In this document: one piece after another, positions 24,901 to 31,911 of the stretch | Layout: every line of letters starts with the position of its first letter | How positions within the stretch are numbered: position 1 is the stretch's first letter | NCBI GenBank assembly: GCA_031271295.1 | Contig: JAISVZ010000026.1 | Location: 1-46,478 of the forward strand | DNA: 46,478 bases | Direction: 5' to 3' | DNA from: Clostridiales bacterium | GTDB lineage: Bacteria > Bacillota > Clostridia > Lachnospirales > WQUN01 | Made by a program: the position numbers and the translations under genes | Notes under the pieces: generated by a model | The model's input: only the letters and a program-made list of their open reading frames with translations | Told to the model about the DNA's origin: nothing | Database searches by the model: none

Positions 24901-25896
24901 ATGGAAAACGAAAAAAGGGATTTGGTTTACGAAGAAAAGAAGGTAAAAGCGGTGAACGGCTTATTCATGCTAATTATGAATATTCTTCTGATTTTTTTAT
25001 CATTTGGCGGCATTGTTTTCGGCATTATTAATTCGGTGGCAATTGTTGTAATAAGCGGTATAGCGCTGATTGTTTTGCTGATAATGTTTGGCGGCTACTG
25101 TGTGCTTAAACCGAACGAAGCTTATGTGTTTACGCTCTTCGGCAAGTATTACGGCACGTTAACCGGGCCGGGGTTCTTTTTTGTAAACCCGTTTGTTTCG
25201 GCGTTTAACCCGTCCACAAAAAGCTCCACCACAGGCGCGTTTGGCTTGGAAATAAACTCCGCAAGTTCTTCCCAGCCGTCGGCAAGCCTGCACGTTGCGG
25301 GTACAGGTTCCAAAAAGATTTCGCTTAAAGCCATGACGCTTAATAACGACAAGCAAAAAATTAACGACCAGCTCGGTAACCCCATAATTATCGGAATCGT
25401 AGTTATTTGGAAGGTTGCGAACACCGCAAAGGCAGTATTTAACGTTGATAACTTTACCGAATACTTATCAATCCAGTGCGATTCCGCGCTTCGTAACATT
25501 GTGCGCATGTACCCCTACGACGTATCGGGGGACAACGAAAAAACCCTGCGCGCAAGTTCGCAGGAAATTTCCGAAAACCTGCGCGAAGAAATTCAGAAAA
25601 AAGTTGATATCGCGGGGCTTGAAATTATTGAGGCAACAATAACCAACCTTTCCTACGCTCCGGAAATTGCATCGGCAATGCTTCAAAGGCAGCAGGCTTC
25701 GGCGGTTGTGGACGCGCGGCAAATGATTGTTGAAGGCGCTGTGGGTATGGTGGAAATGGCGCTCGCCAAGCTAAGCGAACATGAAATAGTCCAATTAGAC
25801 GAAGAAAGGAAAGCCGCGATGGTAAGTAACCTTCTTGTTGTGCTTTGCGGAAATAAAGAAGCACAGCCTGTTGTAAATAGCGGCTCAATATATTAA
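24901..25896 (+). CDS. SPFH/Band 7 domain protein (prohibitin/stomatin-like)
   Basis: A 331-residue protein with two adjacent N-terminal hydrophobic segments (about residues 18-64) and an SPFH domain (about 70-290): LKPNEAYVFTLFGKYYGTLTGPGFFFVNPF is the typical entry, and IVIWKVANTAKAVFNVDNF and LREEIQKKVDIAGLEIIEATITNLSYAPEIASAMLQRQQA are the core and the start of the coiled coil. Such proteins oligomerise on the inner membrane and organise proteases or lipid domains. ATG 24901 is chosen because GGAGG (24888-24892) lies 8 nt before it; an upstream in-frame ATG at 24886 overlaps that site. The next gene starts 1 nt after the stop. A strong promoter and a perfect dyad precede it. Confidence 0.88.
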   Translation: MENEKRDLVYEEKKVKAVNGLFMLIMNILLIFLSFGGIVFGIINSVAIVVISGIALIVLLIMFGGYCVLKPNEAYVFTLFGKYYGTLTGPGFFFVNPFVSAFNPSTKSSTTGAFGLEINSASSSQPSASLHVAGTGSKKISLKAMTLNNDKQKINDQLGNPIIIGIVVIWKVANTAKAVFNVDNFTEYLSIQCDSALRNIVRMYPYDVSGDNEKTLRASSQEISENLREEIQKKVDIAGLEIIEATITNLSYAPEIASAMLQRQQASAVVDARQMIVEGAVGMVEMALAKLSEHEIVQLDEERKAAMVSNLLVVLCGNKEAQPVVNSGSIY

Positions 25897-25897
25897 A

Positions 25898-26068
25898 ATG
25901 ACTAAAGAAAAGGATGATTCCAAAAAACAAATTTTACTGCGCCTGTCGGATTCGCTTTGGAGGGAGCTTGCCGTTTGGGCGGAAAACGATTTCCGTTCAA
26001 TAAACGGGCAAATTGAATATCTTTTAAGCGAATGCGTTAAGAAACGAAAAAAGGAAAAATCCGACTGA
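25898..26068 (+). CDS. Small ribbon-helix-helix (Arc/HicB-type) protein
   Basis: A 56-residue protein starting 1 nt after the SPFH stop codon. The core QILLRLSDSLWRELAVWAENDFRSINGQIEYLLSECV has the ribbon-helix-helix pattern: a short strand with alternating polar residues, a helix, a turn at 'FRSINGQ', and a second helix. It ends in a basic KKRKKEK tail. Very similar small proteins commonly follow SPFH genes in Firmicutes, where they are annotated as Arc-family or HicB-like antitoxin-type DNA-binding proteins; no toxin gene is present here. It may bind the perfect dyad at 24860-24879 and control its own operon (inference). No separate Shine-Dalgarno is evident beyond the upstream gene's end, so translation is probably coupled. 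Confidence 0.72.
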   Translation: MTKEKDDSKKQILLRLSDSLWRELAVWAENDFRSINGQIEYLLSECVKKRKKEKSD

Positions 26069-26076
26069 AGAAAACG

Positions 26077-26104
26077 GGCGGACGGTTTTTACAAGCCGTC
26101 TGCC
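26077..26104 (+). terminator. GC-rich hairpin after the SPFH/RHH operon
   Basis: GGCGGACGG pairs with CCGTCTGCC (8 of 9 positions). It starts 9 nt after the stop codon. The U-run is poor, so termination is only likely. Confidence 0.4.
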
Positions 26105-26201
26105 TGATGTTATATTTCTGTTGCGAAAGGGAGCATGTATTGTATGCGCGGAATATAATATAGGTGCGTGTGTTGCCGCATTGCGGCGGAAGGGAGAAGG
26201 T

Positions 26202-26666
26202 ATGAGGAAAAGAAAAACCTTAGCGGCTTTAGCCATATTTGTGTGTTTGGTCATTTTTGCGCAAACCTCGGTTTTTGCCGGGGCGGTTTATTTAAACAAA
26301 ATTCCGCTGGGTGTGGAAATTGAAATTAAAGCGGTAAGCGGGCAAAATTTTGTGCCGCTTAGAAGCATCGCCGATATGGCGGGCGCGGAGCTTGAATGGA
26401 ACAACAAAACCAAAACGGCCACAATTTACAATCCGTTTACCGTGAAGAAAACGGTTTTGGCGAAGATAACTTCCGGCGAAACGAAGGTTACAATCCGCCC
26501 GATGGATAAAAGCGGCAAACCCTTGGAAGAGGTTACGAAGGAGCTTGAAGCCGCGCCGGAAATTATAGATTCGAAGCTTTACATTCCGCTGGATTTTATT
26601 GTGGAGAGTTTCGGTTTTACGGTTAATTACGAGCAAAAAACCGGAAATATTTACTTGGCAAACTAA
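26202..26666 (+). CDS. Secreted stalk-domain protein (copper amine oxidase N-terminal-like)
   Basis: A 154-residue exported protein. Signal peptide: RKRK start, hydrophobic core, cleavage after SVFA near residue 26. The mature part is essentially one stalk domain: FVPLRSIADMAGAELEWNNKTKTATIY and, later, LYIPLDFIVESFGFTVNYEQKTGNIYL, the two-half pattern of the domain first named in copper amine oxidases and common in clostridial cell-surface proteins, where it is non-catalytic. ATG 26202 has AGGGAGAAGG directly upstream; an in-frame ATG at 26121 would place the signal peptide inside the protein and is rejected. Role unknown; probably an envelope-binding or sensor module. No other domain is attached, which is unusual but not unique. 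Confidence 0.82.
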   Translation: MRKRKTLAALAIFVCLVIFAQTSVFAGAVYLNKIPLGVEIEIKAVSGQNFVPLRSIADMAGAELEWNNKTKTATIYNPFTVKKTVLAKITSGETKVTIRPMDKSGKPLEEVTKELEAAPEIIDSKLYIPLDFIVESFGFTVNYEQKTGNIYLAN

Positions 26667-26802
26667 GCAATTGTTGGAAAGTGCGCAAATTGTTCATGAT
26701 TAACTTACAAAAACCGAGCAATTTAGGGAAAATTGCTCACAGCGGTTGTTAATGTGCACAAGTAATTTCGCAATCATTTTTTATTTTTGTTTATATTTGG
26801 AA

Positions 26803-26831
26803 TTGACAAATTAATCCGTATTGTATATTAT
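26803..26831 (+). promoter_or_regulatory. SigA-type promoter of the HPr-like gene
   Basis: TTGACA (26803-26808), 17-nt spacer, TATTAT (26826-26831). It closely resembles the SPFH promoter at 24810. A GAGCAATTT/AAATTGCTC hairpin around 26716 lies upstream in the same 253-nt gap. Confidence 0.8.
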
Positions 26832-26919
26832 TATCACGTAAACACGGCTTTGCGCCGGGTTTTTAAACTTATAACCGCGCAACTTATGCGCTGATTGCTT
26901 ATCCCAAGGAGGTAGCAGT

Positions 26920-27150
26920 ATGCAGTCTATCAACATTTCGTTAAATTCAATCGACAAAGTAAAATCATTCGTGAACCTCATAGCCGCTTTCGATGGCGAT
27001 TTCGACTTAGCATCGGACCGTTACGTCGTAGACGCGAAATCTATTATGGGCATTTTCAGTTTAGACCTTGGCAATGTTCTGCGCCTCGATATTCACGACG
27101 AAAAATCTGCGAATGACGTTATTAAAAAGTTAGACAGTTTTATCGTTTAA
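26920..27150 (+). CDS. HPr-like protein lacking the catalytic histidine
   Basis: A 76-residue protein of HPr fold. The central KSIMGIFSLDLG corresponds to the KSIMGVMSLG segment of HPr, including the position of the regulatory Ser46, and the C-terminal helix ANDVIKKLDSFIV also fits. The N-terminal active-site loop that should read GxHARPA is replaced by LNSIDKVKSFVN, so His15 and the following Arg are absent and PTS phosphotransfer is not possible. It resembles the short HPr-family proteins of Clostridia with regulatory or unknown roles. ATG 26920 has AAGGAGG 8 nt upstream. It is a single-gene transcript with a strong promoter and a terminator. Confidence 0.8.
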   Translation: MQSINISLNSIDKVKSFVNLIAAFDGDFDLASDRYVVDAKSIMGIFSLDLGNVLRLDIHDEKSANDVIKKLDSFIV

Positions 27151-27190
27151 TTTTACTTATTCCATTTAAAAACATTTAACGAACATAGGC

Positions 27191-27219
27191 AAAAGGCTGT
27201 CACGTAGTGGCAGCCTTTT
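27191..27219. terminator. Bidirectional intrinsic terminator
   Basis: AAAAGGCTGTCAC pairs with GTGGCAGCCTTTT (one U-G pair) around a 3-nt loop. It separates the converging HPr-like and GH43 genes. Confidence 0.88.
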
Positions 27220-27295
27220 GCTGTGAGGTTATTTTTTTAAAGCACAATTTGCGTTGTACTAAGTTTTGCGAGCCTGATTTGCCGTGTCTGCTGAT

Positions 27296-28993
27296 TTATT
27301 GCGCGGTTTGAAAACTCCACGAATACATGCTTATTTTTTCATCGGAGAAAACAAAATACAAATCATGAACGCCGGAGGCGCTTCCCGCAAGGTCTATCTC
27401 TAAATTCTCCCAATCGGCGGTTGAAAACTGCGCATAACCAACAGGGTCCGCTTCAAGCGAATCCAACCGGATTTCAATAAGCCCCGTTCCTTTAACTTTG
27501 GCGGTGAATTTTGAAGCGCCCTGCGCAAAATCAGCTTCCCTTATTAATTCCCAGCTTCCGGCACTGTTTGATGTTACAAACATATCCGCGCCGTCCGCTT
27601 CAAAGCTTAACCCCGCGCTTGCCGCCAAAGCAGCCGCCGTATTGGTTTTGTACGGGTCATACGGTTTTATTTGGTACATTCCTATGCTTGTTGGCCTTGT
27701 GGTGTTTATTTTAAGGTTTTCCTCGTCCACTTCAATTTCGTCCGCAAAAATACTGCGGAACCCTCCGCCAACGCCAAGCTTTCTTTGCAGGGAAAGAGTG
27801 TGGTAAAATAAATAGTATCTGCCGCCGTATTTCTGCAAATGCGAATGGTTATTGCTGTAATCCAATCCGTTTTCGCCGGGGTTTTTAAAATAGTACCCTC
27901 GGTAAACCCAGCTTTCGGGAACAAGCGGCGTATTGGTTGTCATATAGCACATACTGCACGCGGGAGGCGGAAGGTCGTCTTTAATTTCCCATTTTACGCG
28001 GTTTGCCCAGCTTGTGTTGTAGGTGTAAACATATGTGCCGTTAATGTAGTTCATTTCGTTCGCCTCGAAGTGATACGGCGCGGGTATTTCGGAAATTTCG
28101 CTCGCAAGGGATATCATATCCTCGCCAAGCTGTACAATTCTTGCGCCGCCCGGCATAAAATTAACGTCGTCATCCTCTCCGGATTCACTGCCGCCGAAGG
28201 ATAGCCAGCCAACACCGTTTTCGTCAATAACAACGCCGGGGTCGAACGGAGCGGTTTTGCCTATGCCTTTCGTGTTGCCGTCTATAATGGATTTTCCCAG
28301 AGGGTCCTCCCACGGACCGGTTGGCGATGTGGCGGTTAAAACCCCAACGCCCCAGCCGCTGTTTGAATAGTACAGGTAAAAATGGGTTTTGCCGTCCTCT
28401 TCCACTCTGGAAACTATCGACGGCGCCCAAGAGGCGATAATCCACGGAGATATCTTGCCCGTTTCAATTGTTCCGTGATATGTCCAGTTTACCATGTCGT
28501 CGGTTGAAATCATTATAAGGGACTTTATCTTTTCATAAGAGTTGGAGCCTTCGGTATTATGCAGATACTGCTGGGTGTCGTTTGTGCCGTATACGTAAAG
28601 CCGCCCTTCATATTCTATCGCGGTAGGGTCGGCGCAGTACATGTTTGTAATAAGCGGGTTGGCTTCGCCCGTAGCTTTGCCCGCCTCCGGCATTACGCTT
28701 GTAATAATTTTGTTTAGGCTTTGCATAACAGTTTCCTCCGTTTTGTCCGGGTTTGCGCTCAGTTCGGAAGCGGACGCAGTTCTTGATTCGGCAGCACTTG
28801 AACTTTCGGTTTGATCTTGGTTTTCGCTTCCCGCCTGAATTACGCTTTCGGTTATAACTTCGCTTCCGGCGCTAACCTGTAATTGGTTATTTTCATCGGT
28901 TAACGCTGCGCCGCAACCTGTTTGGAATACCGTCAGCAGCAAATACAGGCACAAGGCAATTAGGTGTTTCGTTAATGCTTTATAATTTTTCAT
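27296..28993 (-). CDS. GH43 family glycoside hydrolase lipoprotein
   Basis: A 565-residue surface lipoprotein. Signal peptide with lipobox FQTGC (Cys27), a Ser/Glu-rich linker (about 30-95), a five-bladed beta-propeller (about 100-425) and a C-terminal beta-sandwich that looks like a CBM6-type module. Propeller residues: YCADPTAIEYEGRLYVYGT (catalytic-base Asp), FDPGVVIDENGVGWLSFGG (central Asp) and HFEANEMNYINGTYVYTYN (acid Glu). These are the GH43 triad of arabinan/xylan-active enzymes. ATG 28993 has GGGAGGAGGAG upstream. It probably trims plant-polymer side chains outside the cell. It lies next to, but outside, the sugar-uptake operon (232-bp gap to the beta-phosphoglucomutase gene). Exact substrate cannot be read from sequence. 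Confidence 0.85.
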   Translation of the reverse strand: MKNYKALTKHLIALCLYLLLTVFQTGCGAALTDENNQLQVSAGSEVITESVIQAGSENQDQTESSSAAESRTASASELSANPDKTEETVMQSLNKIITSVMPEAGKATGEANPLITNMYCADPTAIEYEGRLYVYGTNDTQQYLHNTEGSNSYEKIKSLIMISTDDMVNWTYHGTIETGKISPWIIASWAPSIVSRVEEDGKTHFYLYYSNSGWGVGVLTATSPTGPWEDPLGKSIIDGNTKGIGKTAPFDPGVVIDENGVGWLSFGGSESGEDDDVNFMPGGARIVQLGEDMISLASEISEIPAPYHFEANEMNYINGTYVYTYNTSWANRVKWEIKDDLPPPACSMCYMTTNTPLVPESWVYRGYYFKNPGENGLDYSNNHSHLQKYGGRYYLFYHTLSLQRKLGVGGGFRSIFADEIEVDEENLKINTTRPTSIGMYQIKPYDPYKTNTAAALAASAGLSFEADGADMFVTSNSAGSWELIREADFAQGASKFTAKVKGTGLIEIRLDSLEADPVGYAQFSTADWENLEIDLAGSASGVHDLYFVFSDEKISMYSWSFQTAQ

Positions 28994-29013
28994 ATCTCTC
29001 CTCCTCCCGCCAT

Positions 29014-29026
29014 TAGTGTAACACTA
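29014..29026. promoter_or_regulatory. Palindrome TAGTGTAACACTA upstream of GH43
   Basis: A 13-bp palindrome with a single central base, 21-33 nt before the GH43 start codon on the minus strand. It is in the position of an operator. Which regulator would bind is unknown. Confidence 0.4.
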
Positions 29027-29225
29027 TAAACTTCCATCTTCGACAACTATAAAGGCAAAATATATAACAATTCAGACATATTACCGCAAAGGTTACTGTT
29101 CACACTCTCCCAGAGGAAGATACTTCAATAATTTCCACATTTGTGCCGCAATACTACTCTACTCATTTTCAAAACAGCCCACCGCTGAAGCGCCGGTTCC
29201 GAAAAAATTCATCAAGCCGCCAAAC

Positions 29226-29870
29226 CTAAAAAAATACATCCGCGTCAAATTCATTAAGACCGCTAATCAGCATATCAACACCGGATAAATTCTCCGCCTT
29301 GCCAACTCCCACAACAGCCATGCCCGCCGCCCTTGCAGCGTCCACACCTGCCTGCGCGTCCTCAAACACCACGCATTTTTCACGCTCAATTCCCATTGTA
29401 TCCGCGCAGAGCGTGAAAACCTCCGGGTCGGGTTTGGGTTTTTGCGTTTTGGTGCCGTCGGTTATAACGTTAAACCAATTTGTTATGCCAAGCCTTGTTA
29501 GTATTTCCGGCGCGTTTTTACTTGCGGAGCCAAGCCCTATAAGAACGCCGCGCTCCTTTAATTCCTTTAAAGTTTTTTCCGCGCCGGGAAGTAAATCGTC
29601 CGGGGTAAGCTGTTTTATATACTCCGCATACCTGTTGTTTTTATCCTCCGCCATTTGCGCCTTTTCTTCTTCGGTAAATTTACTTTCAAAACTGCCAACT
29701 TCAAGCAAAATTTCAAGCGAACGCATACGCGAAACACCCTTTAACCGTTCGTTGTGCGCGTGCGTAAACTCAAAGCCAAGCTCATCCGCAAGTTCCTTCC
29801 AAGCTAAATAATGATATTTGGCGGTATCGGTTAAAACACCGTCCAAATCAAAAACAGCCATTTTAAACAT
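29226..29870 (-). CDS. pgmB: Beta-phosphoglucomutase (HAD superfamily)
   Basis: A 214-residue cytoplasmic enzyme that converts beta-glucose-1-phosphate to glucose-6-phosphate through a bisphosphate intermediate. HAD motif I DLDGVLTD (nucleophile Asp8, acid/base Asp10), cap-domain signature LKGVSRMRSLEILL typical of beta-phosphoglucomutases, motif II GSASKNAPEIL, motif III KPKPDPEVF, and motif IV FEDAQAGVDAARAAG. ATG 29870 has GAGAGGG 6 nt upstream. It overlaps the stop of the preceding GH65 gene by 8 bp, so translation is coupled. It is the expected next step for inverting disaccharide phosphorylases, which release beta-glucose-1-phosphate, and this context makes the specific assignment strong. 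Confidence 0.9.
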   Translation of the reverse strand: MFKMAVFDLDGVLTDTAKYHYLAWKELADELGFEFTHAHNERLKGVSRMRSLEILLEVGSFESKFTEEEKAQMAEDKNNRYAEYIKQLTPDDLLPGAEKTLKELKERGVLIGLGSASKNAPEILTRLGITNWFNVITDGTKTQKPKPDPEVFTLCADTMGIEREKCVVFEDAQAGVDAARAAGMAVVGVGKAENLSGVDMLISGLNEFDADVFF

Positions 29871-31911
29871 TGTTAACCCTCTCAATTTCCGATGTATTTT
29901 GCGTTACTTTAATTTTGTACTTTTCCCCTCTGAAAATTACCGGGAATTCAATTGATTCTATCTCTTTTGGCAGGCATGGGTTAAGCGTTAAACTATTGTC
30001 CTCCTGTTTAAGCCCGGCAAAACCCTGCGTAACAATCATATACGCGCCGCCTGCGGACGCGGGGTGAGTTCCGCCTATAAAAACATTACCCGCCCAGCTT
30101 TTGCCGCCGCCGTCCAAATCCGCCCGCGCGGATTTTAAAAACATGGGGTAGGCCAAATCCGCCCTGCCGAAACGGCACGCGCCAAGAGCGTACATACACG
30201 CGGAAAGGCTGGAACCGTGTTCCGTGCGCGGTTCGTAATAAAACCAGTTTTTTTCAAAATCTTCTTTGGTGTAATCCTCCGGGAAAAGGTTCATCATTGC
30301 CAAAACGTCCGCTTGCTTAATAATTTGCGTGGCAAACGCCACTCCGCTTTGCGTTCCCCAGTATTCCCTTTTATGCTTTAGCCGCGAACGCACCGTTTCA
30401 AGCGAAGCGTCCTCCAAATCAAAATACCCGTCGAACTGTTCAATAATTCCGTCCCGCAAACGGGGTTTGCGAACCTTATAACGGTTTTTGGCATAATTCA
30501 AGGTAAGGTCGGCAATGCGGTTGGTAAAGGCGTTGTTATCCACACGTTCGTGGTATTCGTCCGGCCCTACAACATCAGGGAATTCAAGTTCCTTCTCTCC
30601 TACCCTGCAATAAGCGCGGCTTTTGTAAAAATCCGCACAGGCGCAGATTAAATCAATGCCGCCGTAATCAAAAATTTTATTATCGCCCGTCCATCTCGCG
30701 TATTTTAAAAGCGCGTAAACAATATCGCCGGAAATGTGTATTTGCTTATCCCTAAAGCTTGTGCGTACAGGCCTTTCGGTAAAAACGTCTATTACGTTAA
30801 AATCCGTGCAACCCTCCGCGCCGCCGTCCTGGCTTTCCCACGCGTAAAACGCTCCTTTAAAGCCGTATTCCTCCGCTTTTTTCATCGCACCGTCAATGGT
30901 TTTTATGCGGTAGTTTATTAATTTTTTTGCCGTTTCCGGTTCGGTGTACATAAAAAACGGCATCAGAAAAATTTCGGTATCCCAAAAAACGGCACCCTTG
31001 TATGTTTGCCCGGAAAGACCGCGCGCCGCAATGCTTAAATTGTCCGCGTGGCGAGGCGCAATACTGTGCAGGTGATACAGGCTGTAATTAAGCGCAAGTT
31101 GCGCCTCATCATCGCCTTTTAGTATAACCGCGCTGTTTTCCCAAAGCTTCGCCCATACGGCGGTATGCGCTTCAAGCATTTCGTCGTAAGTTCCCGCAAC
31201 CGATTCGTATACGGCGGTATGCCCTTCAAGCGTTTCGCCGCAGTTTTCATGAACGCCTTCGTTTCCCGCGTTAATAACAATTATGCGTTTAACGGTAAAC
31301 GGTTCGCTTATTTTGAACACGCGGTAAACGCTGTTATTTTCAGTTACCGTTTCGTATCCGGTTTGGTCGCAGCGTTCGCTTACGCTTATCGGAATATCCT
31401 GTTCGTATGTGCGTGCGCTTACGCTTATAACTTCCCCGCCTTGCGCGCGCAAATCCATAAGATGCGGCCCGTTAATATCCCAAACATCGGAATCTATTCC
31501 GCATTTAAGCGTCACCTCTGCGCACTTCGGGATTACCGTAATTTTTTGGCAAATGGTATTCACGCAAGCCATGTTCGCAAAGCGCTCTATAGTTAAAACA
31601 GCTCGTTTATATTCCGTAATTCTGCTGTGAACGCCGGTTTTTATATCAAGACACTGCGTATGGGATTCAATTTCTCCGGGGTTTTCTATATGCGCGTAAA
31701 AACCGTTCGGTATATTTACCGGTTCGCGCCATGTTTGGTTTTCCGCCTTATCGTATACGCCGGCAAGAGTACACGCCGCTTGCTTATCCTTGCGGTATTC
31801 TTCAAGCGTGCCTCTTATTCCGACAAAACCGTTGCCAATAAGAAAACGGTTGCCGCAATCCACCGCGTCCTGTTCGTTATAGCCCTCGCTTATAACCTTC
31901 CAAACATCCAT
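29863..31911 (-). CDS. GH65 family disaccharide phosphorylase (enzyme 1)
   Basis: A 682-residue cytoplasmic enzyme of glycoside hydrolase family 65, which phosphorolyses alpha-glucosides (maltose, kojibiose, nigerose, trehalose and similar) with inversion. It shows the N-terminal beta-sandwich start FLIGNGFVGIRGTLEEY, the (alpha/alpha)6 barrel signature KGAVFWDTEIFLMPFF, and the catalytic block VVGPDEYHERVDNNAFTN with the general-acid Glu near residue 450. ATG 31911 (MDVWK) fits homologues; it overlaps the upstream GH65 gene by 35 bp in another frame. The Shine-Dalgarno is weak, consistent with coupling; ATG 31935 is an alternative. Substrate cannot be fixed from the motifs alone. Confidence 0.88.
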   Translation of the reverse strand: MDVWKVISEGYNEQDAVDCGNRFLIGNGFVGIRGTLEEYRKDKQAACTLAGVYDKAENQTWREPVNIPNGFYAHIENPGEIESHTQCLDIKTGVHSRITEYKRAVLTIERFANMACVNTICQKITVIPKCAEVTLKCGIDSDVWDINGPHLMDLRAQGGEVISVSARTYEQDIPISVSERCDQTGYETVTENNSVYRVFKISEPFTVKRIIVINAGNEGVHENCGETLEGHTAVYESVAGTYDEMLEAHTAVWAKLWENSAVILKGDDEAQLALNYSLYHLHSIAPRHADNLSIAARGLSGQTYKGAVFWDTEIFLMPFFMYTEPETAKKLINYRIKTIDGAMKKAEEYGFKGAFYAWESQDGGAEGCTDFNVIDVFTERPVRTSFRDKQIHISGDIVYALLKYARWTGDNKIFDYGGIDLICACADFYKSRAYCRVGEKELEFPDVVGPDEYHERVDNNAFTNRIADLTLNYAKNRYKVRKPRLRDGIIEQFDGYFDLEDASLETVRSRLKHKREYWGTQSGVAFATQIIKQADVLAMMNLFPEDYTKEDFEKNWFYYEPRTEHGSSLSACMYALGACRFGRADLAYPMFLKSARADLDGGGKSWAGNVFIGGTHPASAGGAYMIVTQGFAGLKQEDNSLTLNPCLPKEIESIEFPVIFRGEKYKIKVTQNTSEIERVNNV

